A DNA stretch of 64,000 nucleotides from Erythrobacter sp. SD-21 (lineage in GTDB: Bacteria; Pseudomonadota; Alphaproteobacteria; Sphingomonadales; Sphingomonadaceae): contig NZ_ABCG01000003.1 in NCBI RefSeq assembly GCF_000181515.1, positions 62,001 to 126,000 on the forward strand, given 5' to 3'. Within the stretch, counting starts at the first letter, position 1, and each line of letters starts with the position of its first letter. The notes under the pieces are model-generated. The model was not told the DNA's origin, made no database searches, and was given only the letters and a program-made list of their open reading frames with translations. The translations under genes and the position numbers were made by a program. Shown here piece after piece: positions 18,346 through 27,239 of the stretch.

Positions 18346-18672
18346 ATGCGCGCATGGTCGATGCTGCTTTTCCTGCCCCTGTTGGCAGCCTGTGAGCCCG
18401 AGCCTGCTCCCCAACCCGAGCCGAGACAGGCGGATCCGATGGTCGTAAAGCAGGAAACCGAGCGACGCGACCTGCTCACAGGGGCGGCGCGCGCGGGCGA
18501 TTTCAAGGCCAACTTCGGCGAGCCCTTCATCCAGTTCGAAAACCGTGGCAGCCGCATGGCGATCAGCCAGAGCTACGGCGGACCCGATTACCAGGTCATC
18601 AACGTGGCGCGCAGCGTCGATGGCGGCACAACGGTCTTTCGGGCGCAGGAAGGAGCGGTGCCGGGCTCGTAA
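18346..18672 (+). CDS. Small lipoprotein, apparently truncated by an in-frame stop
   Basis: The ORF encodes 108 residues with a lipobox (LLAAC, Cys about residue 16), a Pro/Glu-rich spacer and the start of a beta-rich domain (ANFGEPFIQFENRGSRMAIS). It ends at TAA 18670. The same frame continues without another stop for 44 more codons that look like the rest of the domain, so the gene is probably a recent nonsense mutant, or the stop is read through. I do not recognise a firmly named family; the downstream part resembles the COG3650-type lipoprotein domain. Confidence 0.65.
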   Translation: MRAWSMLLFLPLLAACEPEPAPQPEPRQADPMVVKQETERRDLLTGAARAGDFKANFGEPFIQFENRGSRMAISQSYGGPDYQVINVARSVDGGTTVFRAQEGAVPGS

Positions 18673-18804
18673 CCTTTCGTCCTCACGATCGAGAAGGGCG
18701 CCTGCACCAATGAATTTTCGGGCGAGCGCACCGATTATCGCGCCTTTCTGGGCACGGCGAGCAATCCCCGGCAGTTGCAGTCCTGTGCTGCGCCTGCGAA
18801 ATAG
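18673..18804 (+). pseudogene. In-frame continuation after the TAA stop
   Basis: Directly after TAA 18670-18672 the frame reads PFVLTIEKGACTNEFSGERT and onward to a TAG at 18802-18804. It contains two cysteines (in GACTNEF and QSCAAP) and a plausible end of a secreted beta domain, as in the 'GpCsDgmSdr' region of COG3650-like proteins. A single change from TAA to TAC or TAT would restore a 152-residue lipoprotein. Confidence 0.6.
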
Positions 18805-18884
18805 CCAACCTCACCGGAATAGGTAATTCAGGGGCTTATCCCTTCAACTTGCGTCTCACGCAACAAACCTTGTTCTTTTCGCAC

Positions 18885-18913
18885 TTGCACAAAACGGTGC
18901 GTCCGCGCATATC
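18885..18913 (+). promoter_or_regulatory. Candidate promoter of the intergenic sRNA
   Basis: TTGCAC (18885-18890) and CATATC (18908-18913) are spaced by 17 nt, a fair match to alphaproteobacterial housekeeping promoters. It would start transcription near 18919. Confidence 0.35.
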
Positions 18914-18918
18914 TCTAC

Positions 18919-18985
18919 CTGCCTTTCAGGCATCCTCTCCCAAGACTTTTCCAGCCCGGTTGGTTCGCCAGCCGGGCTTTTTTTC
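18919..18985 (+). ncRNA. Candidate small RNA with C-rich single-stranded region and strong terminator
   Basis: The interval has no coding support. From the predicted start it would hold a 5-bp hairpin TGCCT/AGGCA with a UUC loop (18920-18932), a single-stranded CCUCUCCC (18934-18941) suited to pair with Shine-Dalgarno sequences, and an 11-bp terminator stem with a UUCG loop followed by seven U. The preceding gene ends about 150 bp upstream, so the terminator is poorly placed to serve it only. About 67 nt long; function inferred from architecture. Confidence 0.4.
18953..18984 (+). terminator. Strong rho-independent terminator with UUCG loop
   Basis: The stem AGCCCGGTTGG / CCAGCCGGGCT (11 pairs, one G-U) closes a TTCG tetraloop and is followed by seven T. 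Confidence 0.92.
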
Positions 18986-19097
18986 TTGCGCCACGTCCCT
19001 CGACTTCGGACCCCTCATGGCGCTCGCTCATTGCATTGGCATGATCCGGTCCCATCTGGATGGGCGGTTGCGCGAAGAAAAAGGGAGATAGCGCCAT

Positions 19098-21422
19098 ATG
19101 GCCGATGCGAACGCTGCGACAGCAAGTGACGAGAAGACGGTCAGGCTGCAGGTCGCCGCGGCACGGCAGGAAGAAAGCGGGCAGGGCATCGTCCGCATGC
19201 CGCGCTCGGCCTTCCAGGCGCTGGGCGTAACCGAAGGCGATCCGGTCGAGATCGTCGGCAAACGCGCCACGGTCGCAATCGCGATGTCGGCCTATGATGA
19301 AGACCAGACGATCGAGGTCATTCGCCTCGACGGCCTCCAGCGCGGCAACGCCGAAGTCGGTTCGGGCGAGCATGTGGTCGTGAAAGCCGCCGAATCGCGA
19401 CCCGCCACCCGCGTCGTCTTTGCGCCCGCCAACCGCGATATGCGGCTGCAAGGCCCGTCGCAGGCGCTGAAGCGCAACTTTGCCGGCAAGCCGCTTCTGG
19501 CCGGCGACCTCGTGGCGACGACCGGCCAGCAGCCGGTCCGGAACATGCCGCCCGAAGTGCGCCGCATGTTCAACGCCCCCGCCTACGCGCTGACGCAAAT
19601 CCGTCTATCGGTCGTGTCGACCACGCCCAAGGGCATCGTCCATATCGACGAGAACACCGAGGTCGAACTGCGCGCCGAGTTCGAACCCCCGCGCGACGCG
19701 CGCGCCGTGGTCAATTACGACGATGTCGGCGGTATCGACGACACGATCCAGGCGCTGCGAGAAATGGTCGAACTGCCGCTGCGTTATCCCGAGCTTTTCA
19801 CCCGTCTTGGCGTCGATCCGCCTAAGGGCGTGCTGCTGCATGGCCCGCCGGGGACCGGCAAGACCCGCCTCGCACAGGCCGTCGCCAACGAAAGCGATGC
19901 CGAGTTTTTCACCATCAACGGTCCGGAAATCATGGGCTCGGGTTATGGCGAGAGCGAGAAGGCCCTGCGCGAAGTGTTCGAGCAGGCCACCAAGGCTTCG
20001 CCCGCCATCATCTTCATTGACGAGATCGATTCCATCGCGCCCAAGCGCGACCGCGTGCCGGGTGAGGCGGAGAAACGTCTCGTCGCCCAGCTGCTGACGC
20101 TGATGGACGGGCTCGAAGCACGGTCCAATCTCGTAGTCATTGCCGCGACCAACCGCCCCGAGGCCATCGACGAGGCGTTGCGCCGCCCGGGCCGCTTCGA
20201 CCGCGAGATCGTGGTCGGCGTTCCCGACGAAAAGGGCCGCCGCGAAATCCTCGGCATTCACACGCGCGGCATGCCGCTGGGCGACAAGGTCGACCTCACC
20301 GAACTGGCCAAGGCCACCTACGGCTTCGTGGGTGCGGATATCGCCGCACTGGCGCGCGAGGCGGCCATCGATGCCGTCCGCCGCATCATGCCAAAGATCG
20401 ATCTCGACGAACGCACGATCCCGCCCGAGGTCCTCGATGAGCTCTATGTGGGACGCGAGGATTTCCTCTCGGCCCTCAAGCGCATCCAGCCGAGCGCCAT
20501 GCGCGAGGTCATGGTGCAGGTCCCCAATGTCGGCTGGGACAATATTGGCGGTGTCGGCGATGCGATAGACAAGCTGAAGGAAGGCATCGAACTTCCGATG
20601 AAGAATGCCGACGCCTTCCATCGCCTCGGCATCCGCCCAGCCAAGGGCTTCCTTCTCTATGGCCCCCCGGGGACCGGCAAGACGCTGCTGGCCAAGGCCG
20701 TGGCCAAGGAAGCGGAGGCTAACTTCATTTCGATGAAAAGCTCGGACCTGCTGTCCAAATGGTATGGCGAGAGCGAGCAGCAGATCGCCAAGATGTTCAA
20801 ACGCGCCCGCGCCGTTGCGCCTTGCGTGATCTTCATCGACGAGATCGACAGTCTCGTTCCGGCGCGCGGTAGCGGGCAGGGCGAACCGCAGGTTACGGGC
20901 CGGGTGGTCAACACCATCCTGGCCGAGATGGACGGGCTGGAAGAATTGCAGTCGGTGGTCGTCATCGGGGCGACAAACCGGCCGACGCTGGTCGATCCGG
21001 CGCTGCTAAGGCCGGGCCGCTTCGACGAACTCGTCTATGTGGGCACGCCCGACAAGCCGGGTCGCGAGCAGATCCTCGGCATCCACACGGCCAGTATGCC
21101 GCTTGGCGACGATGTCAGCCTTGCCGCAATAGCGGGCAAGACCGAGCGTTTTACCGGGGCTGATCTGGAAGATGTCGTGCGGCGTGCCGGCCTGAACGCG
21201 TTGAAGCGCGCAGGCGACGATGTGCAGAACGTTGCCGCCGGGGACTTCGACGAAGCGCTCAAGGACAGCCGCGCCACGGTAACCAGCAAGATGGAATCCG
21301 AATACAAAAAGATGCGCGGCGAACTGAAGAAGCGCGCCGCCGAAGTGCAGCCTATCGGCTTCATCCACGAAGGCATGCTGGAGCCGACCCGCGACCGCAA
21401 GCACGGTAGCACCGAAAGCTGA
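19098..21422 (+). CDS. CDC48/VAT-type double AAA+ ATPase
   Basis: Hexameric unfoldase-type ATPase of the CDC48/p97/VAT family, rare in most bacteria. The 774 residues contain an N-terminal substrate/cofactor domain (double-psi-barrel-like, 1-190). AAA domain D1 follows with Walker A GPPGTGKT at 249-256, Walker B IIFIDEID at 304-311 and RRPGRFDRE arginine fingers. Domain D2 has Walker A at 522-529, Walker B at 577-584 and the aromatic pore loop KWYGESE. By homology it should extract or unfold proteins for proteolysis; no partner protease gene is adjacent. AGGGAGA precedes the ATG. The stop codon directly abuts the stop of the convergent MscS gene. Confidence 0.93.
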   Translation: MADANAATASDEKTVRLQVAAARQEESGQGIVRMPRSAFQALGVTEGDPVEIVGKRATVAIAMSAYDEDQTIEVIRLDGLQRGNAEVGSGEHVVVKAAESRPATRVVFAPANRDMRLQGPSQALKRNFAGKPLLAGDLVATTGQQPVRNMPPEVRRMFNAPAYALTQIRLSVVSTTPKGIVHIDENTEVELRAEFEPPRDARAVVNYDDVGGIDDTIQALREMVELPLRYPELFTRLGVDPPKGVLLHGPPGTGKTRLAQAVANESDAEFFTINGPEIMGSGYGESEKALREVFEQATKASPAIIFIDEIDSIAPKRDRVPGEAEKRLVAQLLTLMDGLEARSNLVVIAATNRPEAIDEALRRPGRFDREIVVGVPDEKGRREILGIHTRGMPLGDKVDLTELAKATYGFVGADIAALAREAAIDAVRRIMPKIDLDERTIPPEVLDELYVGREDFLSALKRIQPSAMREVMVQVPNVGWDNIGGVGDAIDKLKEGIELPMKNADAFHRLGIRPAKGFLLYGPPGTGKTLLAKAVAKEAEANFISMKSSDLLSKWYGESEQQIAKMFKRARAVAPCVIFIDEIDSLVPARGSGQGEPQVTGRVVNTILAEMDGLEELQSVVVIGATNRPTLVDPALLRPGRFDELVYVGTPDKPGREQILGIHTASMPLGDDVSLAAIAGKTERFTGADLEDVVRRAGLNALKRAGDDVQNVAAGDFDEALKDSRATVTSKMESEYKKMRGELKKRAAEVQPIGFIHEGMLEPTRDRKHGSTES

Positions 21423-22502
21423 TCAGCCGCCCTTCGTCCGCTGGTTCGCCGCTTCGACTTCGAGCCGGTGGCGGATCAGCGCGTCGGGCTGTTTCTCACT
21501 CAGCCACGCCAGCATGTGCTCGCGGACGTCGCAGCGCAGGGTGAAGAGGTCGCCGATCGTGTCAGCGCTCATCGACAGGCGCAGTTCGATGCTCTCGGGA
21601 TACGCCTCGGTCATGAGGAGGGCGAGATTGCGCCCGTCCCACAAGGCATGACCCTTCACGAACCGCTCGAATTCCTCGCGGATCGGCTCGATCTTCGCGA
21701 CGGGATCGAGGTGCAGCATCACCGGCCCGGTCAGCTTCTCGCTCACGCGCGACCAGTTTTCGAAGCTTTGGTCGAGAAAGCGGCTGGTGGGCACCACGAG
21801 CACCCGCTCGTCCCATGTGCGGACGGTCACGAAGCTCATGCGAATTTCCTCCACGCGCCCGGCCTGCCCGTCGACCTTCACGAGATCGCCGATCCGCAAG
21901 GGCTGGGTCAGAGCCATCTGGAGGCCGGCGATCAGCGACTTGAGCGCCGGCTGCGCCGCCGCACCCACGGCCAGGGCCGCAAGACCGGCCGATGCCAGCA
22001 TGGTCGTCCCGACATCGCGCACACCCGGTATGTTGAGCATGATGAGTGAAATGGTGACGATGAGGATGCCGACCCGCGCGGTACGCGAGAGGATTGCGAT
22101 GCGCGTGCGGTAGCCTCGCTTGGCGACTTCGTCGCCCTCGGCCTCGAGCTGGCGTTCGTATCCGGCGGCGAGCCCCTTGACGAGAGCAAAGGCAACCCAG
22201 CCGATCACGGCGGGCGTGACGAAATCGGCGAAGACGTCCCAGCCATTGCCGACCAGCGCGTCGTTCTCGGCGGCGATCGATAAGGCGAAGCCGATCATAG
22301 CCCAGCGCACGGGACTGCGGATCTTCGCAACGACGACGTCGTCCATCAGGCTGGACGAGGCCTTGGTGAACTTGCGCAGGATCGCGAACACCACCCAATG
22401 CAGGATCAAGGCGGCCGTGATTGCGCCGCCCAGGGCGATCAGCGTATGGACGAGGCCTTCCTGCGAAACGGGCCAATTGTCGGGATGATAGCGGTCGAAC
22501 AT
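21423..22502 (-). CDS. MscS-family mechanosensitive channel
   Basis: The 359-residue inner-membrane protein has about four hydrophobic segments in the first 200 residues. The pore helix and beta domain (LAALAVGAAAQPALKSLIAG, then LRIGDLVKVDGQAGRVEEI and VVPTSRFLDQSFENWSR) follow, then a soluble C-terminal domain. The pore helix is Ala-rich rather than the classic Gly-Ala pattern. It is likely an osmotic safety valve or small-solute conductor; specificity cannot be read. It ends back to back with the CDC48 gene with no intergenic base. Confidence 0.88.
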   Translation of the reverse strand: MFDRYHPDNWPVSQEGLVHTLIALGGAITAALILHWVVFAILRKFTKASSSLMDDVVVAKIRSPVRWAMIGFALSIAAENDALVGNGWDVFADFVTPAVIGWVAFALVKGLAAGYERQLEAEGDEVAKRGYRTRIAILSRTARVGILIVTISLIMLNIPGVRDVGTTMLASAGLAALAVGAAAQPALKSLIAGLQMALTQPLRIGDLVKVDGQAGRVEEIRMSFVTVRTWDERVLVVPTSRFLDQSFENWSRVSEKLTGPVMLHLDPVAKIEPIREEFERFVKGHALWDGRNLALLMTEAYPESIELRLSMSADTIGDLFTLRCDVREHMLAWLSEKQPDALIRHRLEVEAANQRTKGG

Positions 22503-22516
22503 TCGCGCTATGCCTA

Positions 22517-23815
22517 TTAAGCGAGCGGCTCGTCCGCAAGCATGGCGGGGCCCTTCTCGTGCGGGATTTCGATCGTAACGACCAGTCCGTCTTTCGTGAA
22601 GTCGCGTTTCACGCTGCCGCCGAACTGCCGCGCGGCGCTGTCCATCAGGAGGCTACCGAACCCTTTACGTTCCGGCTCCCCGTCGATTGCCACACCGGAT
22701 TCGTGCCAGACGAGCGTGACGAGGTTTGCTTCCTCTTCCCACGATACGTCGATGGTGCCGCCATGCGCCCAGGCGCCGTATTTCACCGCGTTGGTGGTCA
22801 GCTCGTGCAGGACGAGACCGAGCGGGGTGATCCGCTTCGCGGGCAGCAGCACCTGTGGGCCAGAGACGGTCGCGGCCTGCGTCCGCGAGCGATAGGGCGC
22901 GAGCGTGGTGTCGATCAGCGCTGCCAGCGAGGCGAGCTCGCGGTCGAGTTCGCCTTGGCTCACCTCATGCGCTGTCAGTAGCGCGCGGATGCGGGCATCA
23001 ATGGCATCGGTCACCGGCTTCGCCTCGGGCTTGTCGCGGGCGCTCATCTGCACGATCGCGAGAACCACGGCGAAGAGGTTCTTGACCCGGTGGTTGAGCT
23101 CGCGCGCAAGCAAGTCGGCCCGGTCGCGCGCTTCGCCGATAGCGGCTGCCTGGGCGGCTTCGGCTTCGGCCCGCGCGGCGCGCGAGACCAGCCGCGAACC
23201 GATGAGGATGGCCAGCAGCAGGAGAGTGATCAGCGCGCCCAGGAGGGGCAGGACACGACCCTCGATCCGCGCGGTTTCGCTGCGCTGGTCGGCCAGGATC
23301 CGCCGCTCGATCTCTTCCATTTCGCCGATGGCGCGGTTGAGACGTTCCATGGTTTCCTGCCCCTCGTCGGTCAGGACCTGCCGCCGCGCATCGAGCAAGC
23401 GCCCGTCTTCCAGCAGGATCACGGAGGATTCCATCTCGTCGAACTTCGCGCGCGAGAGCGCGTCGATTTCGTCGAGCAACTCTTCTTGCCTCGCCGTGGC
23501 GTTTTCGCTCAGCAATACGCGCAGGCGGTCGAGGGTGGGCTCGATCTGCTCGCTGCCTTCCTGGTAGGAACGCAGGTACCGCCGGTCGAGCGTGATCAGA
23601 TAGCCTCGCTGGCCGGTTTCGCCGTTCAGGGCTGCCTTCTGAACGCGTTCGAGCTGGTCGAGGACATCGGCGGTCAGGGCCGCTTGGTCGCGCTCTTCTC
23701 GTTCCGCTTCCACGGTCTGGTACACAAGGTAGATCAGGCCGAGCATCGCGCCGCTGATGAACAGTAGCAGGACGGCGTTCGGCCAGCGCGGCAGGGTCCA
23801 GTTCGAACCGATCAA
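22517..23815 (-). CDS. CHASE3-containing HWE/HisKA_2-type sensor histidine kinase
   Basis: The 432-residue membrane kinase has TM1 at about 12-33, a helical periplasmic CHASE3 domain (about 40-180, motif NGETGQRGYLIT), TM2 at about 188-208, a coiled linker, the H-box ELARELNHRVKNLFAVV with predicted phospho-acceptor H242, and an ATPase domain with HELTTNAVKYGAW. This H-box is typical of the HisKA_2/HWE group, which often controls the general stress response in alphaproteobacteria. No response regulator is adjacent. The TTG start at 23815 overlaps the polA stop (TTGA); a later ATG would delete TM1. Confidence 0.88.
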   Translation of the reverse strand: MIGSNWTLPRWPNAVLLLFISGAMLGLIYLVYQTVEAEREERDQAALTADVLDQLERVQKAALNGETGQRGYLITLDRRYLRSYQEGSEQIEPTLDRLRVLLSENATARQEELLDEIDALSRAKFDEMESSVILLEDGRLLDARRQVLTDEGQETMERLNRAIGEMEEIERRILADQRSETARIEGRVLPLLGALITLLLLAILIGSRLVSRAARAEAEAAQAAAIGEARDRADLLARELNHRVKNLFAVVLAIVQMSARDKPEAKPVTDAIDARIRALLTAHEVSQGELDRELASLAALIDTTLAPYRSRTQAATVSGPQVLLPAKRITPLGLVLHELTTNAVKYGAWAHGGTIDVSWEEEANLVTLVWHESGVAIDGEPERKGFGSLLMDSAARQFGGSVKRDFTKDGLVVTIEIPHEKGPAMLADEPLA

Positions 23816-26646
23816 TGCGCGGCTCCCCAGCTCTTGCCGGTCCCGATCTCAACCCCGAGCGGGACCGATAGCTCGACATATGGCTGAGCAGCCCCTGCCA
23901 TGACCCGTTCGATGATCGCACTTGCCGCCGCCACATCCGCTTCGGGCAGCTCGAAGACCAGTTCGTCATGCACTTGCAGCAACATGCGGACATGGCCGAG
24001 GCCGGCCTCTTCCAGCGCGGAGTTCATCCGCACCATTGCGCGCTTGATGATGTCGGCGCTGGTACCCTGGATCGGCGCGTTGATCGCCGCGCGCTCGCTG
24101 CCCTGCCGTTCGGCCTGGTTCTTGGAATTGATCCGCGGGAACCACGTCTTCCTGCCGAATAGCGTCTCCGAATACCCCTTCTCGCGCACATACTCGAGCG
24201 TGTGGAGGATGTATTTCTGGATTCCGGGGAAGCGTTTGAAATAGGTGTCGATCATCGCCTGCGCCTCGTCGGCCTCGACTCCGAGCCGGCCTGCGAGGCC
24301 CCAGCGGGAAATGCCGTAGAGGATCGCGAAATTGATCGTCTTGGCGCGCGCGCGCGTGTCGCGGGTAACTTCGCCGAACATTTCGGTCGCGGTGCGCGCG
24401 TGGATATCCTCCCCTTCCGCAAAAGCTTCTTTGAGCGGGGCAACATCCGCCATGTGCGCGGCGAGTCTAAGCTCAATCTGCGAATAGTCGGCGGCGAGCA
24501 GGACATTGCCTTCCTCGGCCACGAAGGCGTCGCGGATCTGTCGCCCGATCTCGGTGCGGATCGGGATGTTCTGCAGGTTCGGATCGGTCGACGACAGGCG
24601 CCCGGTCTGCGCGCCGACGAGGCTGTAGCTGGTGTGCACGCGGCCGCTGCGCGGGTTGATCGCTTCCTGCAGCGCGTCGGTATAGGTCGACTTCAATTTG
24701 GCCAATTGGCGCCATTCGAGCACCTTGGCGGCGATTTCCGCGCCGTCGCCCGACAGCTTCTCCAGCACCGACTGGTCGGTCGAATACTGGCCGCTCTTGC
24801 CCTTCTTGCCACCCTTGAAGCCGAGCTTGTCGAACAGGATTTCGCCGAGCTGCTTGGGGCTGCCGACCGTGAATTCCTGACCGGCTATCTCGTGGATCTC
24901 GCCTTCGAGCCGCTTGGTCTCGGTGGCAAATTCCTCAGACAGTTTGGCGAGCCGGGCGCGGTCGACCTTGATGCCGTGACGCTCCATCCCGGCGACGACC
25001 GGGACCAGCGGGCGGTCCACCCGCTCGTATATCTTCGTGCCGCCTTCCACCGGGAGACGGCGCTTGAGCATCGCATGGAGGCGCCAGGTGACGTCGGCGT
25101 CCTCCGCAGCGTATTCGGTTGCCTTGTCGAGCGGGACCTCGGCGAAGGGAATCGCCTTCCTGCCCGTACCGCACAGCTCCTTGAAGCTGATGCAGGGGTG
25201 GCCGAGGTGGCGCTCGGCAAGTTCGTCCATGCCGTGTCCGCCGCCGATCCCGCTCTCACTGCGCCCGGCGTCGAGCGCGAAGCTGATGATCATCGTGTCG
25301 TCGATGGGCGCGACCGCGATGCCTTCGCGCGCGAGCACGTTAAGGTCGTATTTTCCGTTCTGGAAGACCTTCAGCACCGCATCGTCCTCGAGCAGCGGTT
25401 TCAGCGCAGCGAGCGCCTCGGCCTTGCCGATCTGTTGGGGCTTCTCGGCAAACATGTCGCTGCCGCCATGGCCAAGCGGGATGTAACAGGCCTGGTTGGG
25501 GCCCGTTGCAAGGCTGACCCCGACGAGGTCGCAAAGCATACAGTCGAGCGAGGTCGTTTCCGTGTCGACAGCGACAAGGCGCGCAGACCGTGCACGGGCA
25601 ATCCATTCTTCCAGACGGTCCATCGACTGGACGCACTCATATTTTGCGCGATCCACCTCGGGTAGGTCGGGGAGCGGCTGGACGTTGCCTTGCGCGCTGG
25701 CCTCGGCTCCTTGCGTTTGCTGCTTGGGCGGGTTGAGGTCGGTCGCTCGGTTGGGGCTGCCGGTTCCCGCGTCGAGCCGACGCAGCAGGCTGGTGAAGCC
25801 GTGCTTTTCGAGGAAAGCGGCGAGCGGCTCGCTCGGCACGCCGTCAAGCTTCATGTCGTTGATCGCGATGGGAAGCGGGCAGTCTTCCTTCAGCGTCACG
25901 AGCACCCTGCTGAGTTCGGCGTCCTCGCGGTGCTCGATCAATCGCTCCTTGAGCTTGCTCTTTTTCATGCCCTCGGCCGCGTCGAGGGCAGCGCTGAGGT
26001 CGCCATGCTCGGCAATGAGCTTGCTCGCCGTCTTGGGCCCCACGCCGAAGATGCCGGGAATATTGTCGACCGAATCGCCCATCAGCGCGAGGACATCGCC
26101 CACCTTTTCGGGCGGCACGCCGAACTTCTCCTGCACTTCATCGATATAGATGCGAGCGCTCTTCATCGTGTCGAGCATGTCGATCCGCGCGCCGTCCTTT
26201 TCGCCGACGAGCTGCATCAGGTCCTTGTCGGAGGACACGATGGTCACGTTCCAGCCCGCGTCCTGCGCGGCGCGCGCGTAGGAGGCGATCATGTCGTCCG
26301 CCTCGACGTCGGGTTCTTCGACCAGCGGCAGGCTGAAGGCGCGGGTGGCGTCGCGAATCAGTGGGAATTGCGGCACCAGGTCTTCGGGCGGATCGGGGCG
26401 GTTCGCCTTGTACTGGCCGTAAATCTCGTTGCGGAAGGAGTGGCTCGACTTGTCGAGCACCACGGCGAGGTGGGTCGGGCCGTCCGCCTTGTCGAGATCG
26501 TCGGCGAGCTTCCACAGCATTGTCGTATAGCCGTATACCGCGCCGACCGGCGTGCCTTCGGGGTCGGTCAGCGGCGGCAGGCGGTGGTAAGCCCTGAAGA
26601 TATAGGCGGAACCATCGACGAGATAGAGGTGCTGCTTGTCGGCCAT
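23812..26646 (-). CDS. polA: DNA polymerase I
   Basis: Repair and Okazaki-fragment polymerase. From the ATG at 26646 (MADKQHLYLVDGSAYIFRAY) it has 944 residues: 5' nuclease domain (about 1-290), a central 3'-5' exonuclease with the metal-binding motif VAVDTETTSLD, and the polymerase domain with motif A DYSQIELRLAAHM and motif C HDELVFELP. All three activities therefore look intact. The frame is open further upstream, but homology starts here. A sensor kinase gene overlaps its stop codon. Confidence 0.97.
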   Translation of the reverse strand: MADKQHLYLVDGSAYIFRAYHRLPPLTDPEGTPVGAVYGYTTMLWKLADDLDKADGPTHLAVVLDKSSHSFRNEIYGQYKANRPDPPEDLVPQFPLIRDATRAFSLPLVEEPDVEADDMIASYARAAQDAGWNVTIVSSDKDLMQLVGEKDGARIDMLDTMKSARIYIDEVQEKFGVPPEKVGDVLALMGDSVDNIPGIFGVGPKTASKLIAEHGDLSAALDAAEGMKKSKLKERLIEHREDAELSRVLVTLKEDCPLPIAINDMKLDGVPSEPLAAFLEKHGFTSLLRRLDAGTGSPNRATDLNPPKQQTQGAEASAQGNVQPLPDLPEVDRAKYECVQSMDRLEEWIARARSARLVAVDTETTSLDCMLCDLVGVSLATGPNQACYIPLGHGGSDMFAEKPQQIGKAEALAALKPLLEDDAVLKVFQNGKYDLNVLAREGIAVAPIDDTMIISFALDAGRSESGIGGGHGMDELAERHLGHPCISFKELCGTGRKAIPFAEVPLDKATEYAAEDADVTWRLHAMLKRRLPVEGGTKIYERVDRPLVPVVAGMERHGIKVDRARLAKLSEEFATETKRLEGEIHEIAGQEFTVGSPKQLGEILFDKLGFKGGKKGKSGQYSTDQSVLEKLSGDGAEIAAKVLEWRQLAKLKSTYTDALQEAINPRSGRVHTSYSLVGAQTGRLSSTDPNLQNIPIRTEIGRQIRDAFVAEEGNVLLAADYSQIELRLAAHMADVAPLKEAFAEGEDIHARTATEMFGEVTRDTRARAKTINFAILYGISRWGLAGRLGVEADEAQAMIDTYFKRFPGIQKYILHTLEYVREKGYSETLFGRKTWFPRINSKNQAERQGSERAAINAPIQGTSADIIKRAMVRMNSALEEAGLGHVRMLLQVHDELVFELPEADVAAASAIIERVMAGAAQPYVELSVPLGVEIGTGKSWGAAH

Positions 26647-26890
26647 CGGCACGGCGTTAGCAGCGAGTCGAGCGATTGGGGAGCGGCAAAGGCAGGAAAA
26701 ATGTGGGCTGGAAAAGGGTGGAATTGCGTCGAATTGAGGCAAGATGATGGCGAAATGTGGCGAATCCGCTTGCTAGGCCACAATCCGGCCACTATTTAGA
26801 CACTGTAAGGCCCGAATTACCGGACCTTGCGCGAGGGGATTGGATCACTTTTCCTTCGCACCAGAACTCGCTGACTAAGGATTACATATT

Positions 26891-27142
26891 ATGCGCAAGA
26901 TCGCACTCGTCGCCGCCGCTTCGGCCGCCGCTCTCTCGCTCGCAGCTTGCTCGGAAGCAACCGAAGACTCGGCTGAAGTAACCGCTGAAAACGCTGTTGC
27001 AGACGCTGAAACGAACATGGACGAAGCTGCTACCGATCTGGAAACCGCTGGTGACGAAGTCGCCATGGAAGCCGACGACGCTGCTGCTGAAGTCGAATCG
27101 GAAGTCGAAGGCGAAACCGAAGCTGAAGCACAGGCTGACTAA
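26891..27142 (+). CDS. Small acidic Ala/Glu-rich lipoprotein
   Basis: The 83-residue protein has a lipoprotein signal with lipobox SLAAC (Cys 20) and a mature part that is almost only Ala, Glu, Asp, Thr and Val, predicted helical. TAAGGA lies 13 nt before the ATG. It is a stand-alone gene with its own terminator, divergent from polA across 244 bp. Function unknown; a second lipoprotein of similar composition is at 44405-44674. Confidence 0.82.
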   Translation: MRKIALVAAASAAALSLAACSEATEDSAEVTAENAVADAETNMDEAATDLETAGDEVAMEADDAAAEVESEVEGETEAEAQAD

Positions 27143-27180
27143 TCAGTCCGGCTTCGCAACGGTTTACCGTTACGAAAGGC

Positions 27181-27212
27181 AAAAGGGCGGCACCGCGAGG
27201 TGCCGCCCTTTT
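27181..27212. terminator. Bidirectional terminator
   Basis: A 14-bp perfect stem AAAAGGGCGGCACC / GGTGCCGCCCTTTT with a GCGA loop lies between the convergent lipoprotein and serine-hydrolase genes. Confidence 0.93.
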
Positions 27213-27239
27213 CCTTTGCCGGTTGGAATCTAGGGAGGC

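Noticed and set aside
26646..26742. N-terminal extension of polA
   Set aside because: The frame is open, but conserved polymerase sequence starts at MADKQHLYLVDG and the extension is compositionally unlike it.
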